This document shows positions 6,713-8,731 of a stretch of DNA of 8,731 nucleotides, piece by piece. The notes below the pieces were generated by a model. That model was not told where the DNA came from and searched no databases. It saw only the letters and a list, made by a program, of their open reading frames with translations. The position numbers and the translations under genes were made by a program. Source of the DNA: an uncultured Micrococcales bacterium (lineage in GTDB: Bacteria > Actinomycetota > Actinomycetes > Actinomycetales > Microbacteriaceae); the NCBI GenBank assembly GCA_903820955.1, contig CAIJJH010000112.1, positions 1 through 8,731 of the forward strand, given 5' to 3'. Within the stretch, counting starts at the first letter, position 1. The number at the start of each line of letters is the position of its first letter.

Positions 6713-7293
6713 TGGCCACCAAGACTGCCGCTAAGACCGACGCTAAAGCACTACCGCGCCTAAAGGCTCAGTACCGTGCCGAAATCATCGCGCGTCTGAC
6801 CGAAGAGTTCGGTTTCGAAAACCCACACCAGGTTCCGAACCTAACCAAGATCGTTGTAAACATGGGTGTCGGAGACGCCGCTAAAGATGGCAAGCTCATC
6901 GATGGCGCTGTTCGCGACCTCACCTCGATCACTGGCCAGAAGCCTCAGATCAACCTTGCTCGCAAGTCGATCGCTCAGTTCAAGCTTCGCGAAGGCCAGG
7001 CCATCGGTGCTCACGTAACTCTTCGTGGCGACCGCATGTGGGAGTTCCTAGACCGCCTGCTTTCGCTAGCGCTACCTCGTATCCGCGACTTCCGTGGTCT
7101 TTCAGACCGCCAGTTCGACGGAAACGGTAACTACACCTTTGGTCTCTCGGAGCAGAACGTGTTCCACGAGATCAACCAGGACAAGATCGATCACTCGCGC
7201 GGTATGGACATCACTGTCGTAACCACCGCAAAGAATGACGACCAGGGTCGTGCGCTCCTAACCGCGCTCGGCTTCCCTTTCAAGACCAACTAA
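6712..7293 (+). CDS. rplE: 50S ribosomal protein L5
   Basis: The product is 193 residues; most L5 proteins have 178-187, and the surplus is a short Ala/Lys/Thr-rich N-terminus ([18 protein letters not shown]). Family segments follow: [17 protein letters not shown] (about 43-59), [20 protein letters not shown] (about 74-93), [20 protein letters not shown] (about 123-142), and [20 protein letters not shown] near the end. L5 binds 5S rRNA with L18 and contacts the P-site tRNA and S13. AAGGAG at 6701-6706 sits 5 nt before the ATG, in the end of rplX. The gene that usually follows in this operon, rpsN (S14), is absent; a 60-bp non-coding gap leads directly to rpsH. Confidence 0.98.
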   Translation: MATKTAAKTDAKALPRLKAQYRAEIIARLTEEFGFENPHQVPNLTKIVVNMGVGDAAKDGKLIDGAVRDLTSITGQKPQINLARKSIAQFKLREGQAIGAHVTLRGDRMWEFLDRLLSLALPRIRDFRGLSDRQFDGNGNYTFGLSEQNVFHEINQDKIDHSRGMDITVVTTAKNDDQGRALLTALGFPFKTN

Positions 7294-7303
7294 TCATCGG
7301 CAA

Positions 7304-7334
7304 GGTCCGGTTGCCCGAAAAGCTTCCGGATACC
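7304..7334 (+). promoter_or_regulatory. Potential hairpin upstream of rpsH
   Basis: In the 60-bp rplE-rpsH gap, GGT at 7304-7306 and CCGG at 7307-7310 can pair with CCGG at 7326-7329 and ACC at 7332-7334, leaving a two-base bulge (7330-7331) and a 15-base loop. In E. coli S8 represses the spc operon by binding a hairpin at the start of the rplE mRNA that mimics its 16S rRNA site; this stem has a similar bulged form but a different position. There is no T-run after it. Regulatory function is a guess. Confidence 0.4.
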
Positions 7335-7337
7335 TCC

Positions 7338-7345
7338 GAGGAAGG
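7338..7345 (+). promoter_or_regulatory. Ribosome-binding site that fixes the rpsH start
   Basis: GAGGAAGG lies 8 nt before the ATG at 7354. An in-frame GTG at 7345 overlaps this motif and so cannot use it, while a further ATG at 7360 would have an overlong spacer of 14 nt. This decides for 7354. Confidence 0.75.
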
Positions 7346-7353
7346 TGCAACAA

Positions 7354-7752
7354 ATGACAATGACAGATCCGGTCGCAGACTTTCTGACCCGGCTGCGCAA
7401 CGCAAACTCGGCGTATCACGAGACCATCAAATTGCCTTACAGCAAGTTGAAGGCCAACATCGCCGAGATCCTCAAGACTGAGGGTTACGTCGCCAGCGTT
7501 AAGGTTGAGGACGCCGAGGTGGGTAAGACCCTAATCGTCGACCTAAAGTTCGGCCCAAACCGCGAGCGTTCAATCGCTGGTATCAAGCGCGTTTCGAAGC
7601 CTGGTCTTCGTGTTTACGCAAAGTCGACCGAGCTACCTCGCGTACTCGGCGGTCTTGGTATCGCTATCCTTTCCACTTCATCCGGTCTACTAACAGACCG
7701 TCAGGCAGCCAAGAAGGGAGTAGGCGGAGAAGTCCTCGCCTACGTTTGGTAA
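7354..7752 (+). CDS. rpsH: 30S ribosomal protein S8
   Basis: With the ATG at 7354 the product is 132 residues, the usual length, opening [19 protein letters not shown] longer reading from GTG at 7345 would add only MQQ and would remove its own Shine-Dalgarno, so I reject it. The central part ([20 protein letters not shown]) and the C-terminal signature ([20 protein letters not shown] then [13 protein letters not shown]) are intact. S8 binds the central domain of 16S rRNA early in assembly and in E. coli is the autogenous repressor of the spc operon. It follows rplE directly after a 60-bp gap because rpsN is missing from its usual place, and is followed 6 bp later by rplF. Confidence 0.97.
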   Translation: MTMTDPVADFLTRLRNANSAYHETIKLPYSKLKANIAEILKTEGYVASVKVEDAEVGKTLIVDLKFGPNRERSIAGIKRVSKPGLRVYAKSTELPRVLGGLGIAILSTSSGLLTDRQAAKKGVGGEVLAYVW

Positions 7753-7758
7753 GCACAG

Positions 7759-8295
7759 ATGTCGCGTATTGGTAAGTTGCCGATTCCGGTTCCAGCCGGA
7801 GTCGATGTAAAGCTCGAAGGAGCAGTCGTTGAGGTCAAGGGCCCTAAGGGCACCCTGTCTCACACCGTTCCAGCCCCAATCCAGGCTGTCCTGGAAGAAG
7901 GCACCATCGTGGTTAGCCGCCCTGACGACGAGCGCATCTCGCGTTCGCTGCACGGCCTGACCCGTACCCTCATTGCAAACAACATCCAGGGTGTCACCGT
8001 TGGCTTCTCAAAGGGCCTCGAGATCGTCGGTACCGGTTACCGCGTTACTCAGAAGGGCTCGTCTCTCGAGTTCGCTCTCGGTTACTCTCACTCAATCACC
8101 GTCGAGCCACCTGCCGGTATCTCGTTCGTGGTTGAAGGAAACACCAAGATCACCGTTGTCGGTATCGACAAGCAGGCTGTTGGTGAAGTTGCCGCAAACA
8201 TTCGTAAGCTTCGCAAGCCTGAGCCTTACAAGGGCAAGGGAATTCGTTACGCCGGCGAAGTTGTTCGTCGCAAGGCCGGAAAGGCTGGTAAGTAA
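7759..8295 (+). CDS. rplF: 50S ribosomal protein L6
   Basis: The product has 178 residues, the standard length, with two tandem L6 domains. Recognisable parts are [15 protein letters not shown] at the start, [15 protein letters not shown] (about 25-39), [18 protein letters not shown] near 80-97, and the C-terminal signature [20 protein letters not shown] at about 153-172. L6 lies at the base of the L7/L12 stalk near the sarcin-ricin loop and the elongation-factor site. The ATG is fixed by the conserved N-terminus. Its Shine-Dalgarno is weak (only TGGTAAG just upstream, overlapping the rpsH stop), so translation probably depends on ribosomes arriving from rpsH, 6 bp away. Confidence 0.98.
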   Translation: MSRIGKLPIPVPAGVDVKLEGAVVEVKGPKGTLSHTVPAPIQAVLEEGTIVVSRPDDERISRSLHGLTRTLIANNIQGVTVGFSKGLEIVGTGYRVTQKGSSLEFALGYSHSITVEPPAGISFVVEGNTKITVVGIDKQAVGEVAANIRKLRKPEPYKGKGIRYAGEVVRRKAGKAGK

Positions 8296-8297
8296 TC

Positions 8298-8675
8298 ATG
8301 GCGCTTATTCCAAAGCTCCGCGGAAAGAGCAAGGCGGACGCGCGTGCGCGCCGTCACGCTCGTCTACGCAAGCGCATTTCAGGAGACGCACAGCGTCCAC
8401 GTCTAGTGGTCACTCGTTCGGCTCGTCACATGTTCGTCCAGGTTGTCGACGACAGCAAGGGTTTCACCCTGGCTTCGGCATCGACCATGGAAGCAGACAT
8501 GCGCAAGTCTTCGGGCGACAAGTCCGAAAAGGCTAAGCAAGTTGGTCTCCTGGTCGCAGAACGCGCCAAGAAGGCCGGCATCACCGAGGTCGTCTTTGAC
8601 CGCGGTGGAAACAAGTACGCAGGACGCGTTGCTGCGATCGCCGATGGCGCTCGCGAAGGCGGTCTGGTCCTGTGA
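8298..8675 (+). CDS. rplR: 50S ribosomal protein L18
   Basis: The 125-residue product matches L18: a basic N-terminal arm ([20 protein letters not shown], about 10-29) that binds 5S rRNA, then [20 protein letters not shown] (about 33-52) and the C-terminal part [28 protein letters not shown]. With L5 it brings 5S rRNA into the central protuberance of the 50S subunit. It begins two bases after the rplF stop, with GGAAAGG at about 8278-8284 as a moderate Shine-Dalgarno. It is the only complete ribosomal gene in the window ending with TGA; the others end with TAA or TAG. The TGA overlaps a GTG that is one of two candidate starts for rpsE. Confidence 0.97.
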   Translation: MALIPKLRGKSKADARARRHARLRKRISGDAQRPRLVVTRSARHMFVQVVDDSKGFTLASASTMEADMRKSSGDKSEKAKQVGLLVAERAKKAGITEVVFDRGGNKYAGRVAAIADGAREGGLVL

Positions 8676-8731
8676 GCGAGAACAAGGAGACAGAGTTGGC
8701 TACTGAGTCGACCGAAACCACTGCAGCTGCA
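8672..8731 (+). CDS. rpsE: 30S ribosomal protein S5, N-terminal start only (cut by window end)
   Basis: Only 20 codons are present, so identity rests mainly on position: rpsE follows rplR in nearly all spc operons. From GTG at 8672 the frame reads [20 protein letters not shown] and stays open to the edge. The residues are acidic and Ala/Thr-rich, like the N-terminal extensions of actinobacterial S5; the conserved S5 RNA-binding domain lies beyond the window. The start is uncertain. GTG at 8672 overlaps the rplR stop as GTGA, an arrangement typical of coupled genes, but has only a distant AAGG at 8656-8659. TTG at 8696, in the same frame, has an ideal AAGGAG at 8684-8689. S5 takes part in decoding accuracy and 30S assembly. 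Confidence 0.75.
   Translation, partial: MSENKETELATESTETTAAA
8684..8689 (+). promoter_or_regulatory. Strong Shine-Dalgarno favouring the alternative rpsE start
   Basis: AAGGAG lies 6 nt before the in-frame TTG at 8696 and downstream of the other candidate, GTG at 8672. It may mean that S5 begins at 8696 ([12 protein letters not shown]), or that both starts are used. Confidence 0.5.

Noticed and set aside
7345..7353. Longer rpsH starting at GTG 7345 (MQQMTMTDP)
   Set aside because: It would overlap its own ribosome-binding site, and the extra three residues are not part of S8; ATG 7354 fits better.
1..8731. Mobile elements, CRISPR arrays, tRNA or rRNA genes
   Set aside because: No spaced direct repeats, transposase motifs, terminal inverted repeats or RNA gene signatures were seen; the region is compact conserved coding sequence.

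Overview
This window is the main ribosomal-protein cluster (fused S10 and spc operons) of a bacterium, with all recognised genes on the + strand. The organism is most likely an actinobacterium of moderate GC content. That inference rests on gene order, on Ala/Lys/Pro-rich tails on S3, L29, S17 and S5, and on close agreement of the proteins with actinobacterial forms. A small-genome Microbacteriaceae lineage (for example the freshwater Luna group) is my best guess, but the sequence alone does not prove it.

Layout: positions 2-280 hold the 3' end of an unrecognised small membrane protein gene. Positions 281-602 have no convincing main gene. They contain a probable sigma-70-type promoter (-35 at 309-314, -10 at 333-338) and a leader of about 258 nt with at least seven potential hairpins, including GNRA and C(UUCG)G tetraloops. 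The S10 block follows: rpsJ, rplC, rplD, rplW, rplB, rpsS, rplV, rpsC, rplP, rpmC, rpsQ (603-5936). A 57-bp gap with a 7-bp hairpin but no obvious promoter or terminator leads into the spc block: rplN, rplX, rplE, rpsH, rplF, rplR and the 5' end of rpsE (5994 to the end).

The genes are tightly packed. Four junctions are TAATG one-base overlaps (rpsS/rplV, rplV/rpsC, rplP/rpmC, rplX/rplE), and most others are 2-20 bp apart with a good Shine-Dalgarno sequence inside the previous gene. Together they look like one long co-transcribed, translationally coupled unit supplying both ribosomal subunits in step. Within this window the only obvious transcription entry is upstream of rpsJ.

This is largely a conserved housekeeping locus, and I see no new defence, mobile or biosynthetic system. 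The points that stand out are the highly structured leader of rpsJ, the absence of rpsN (S14) between rplE and rpsH where a hairpin sits instead, the adjoining Ala/Lys-rich extensions on L29 and S17, and the ambiguous start of rpsE.
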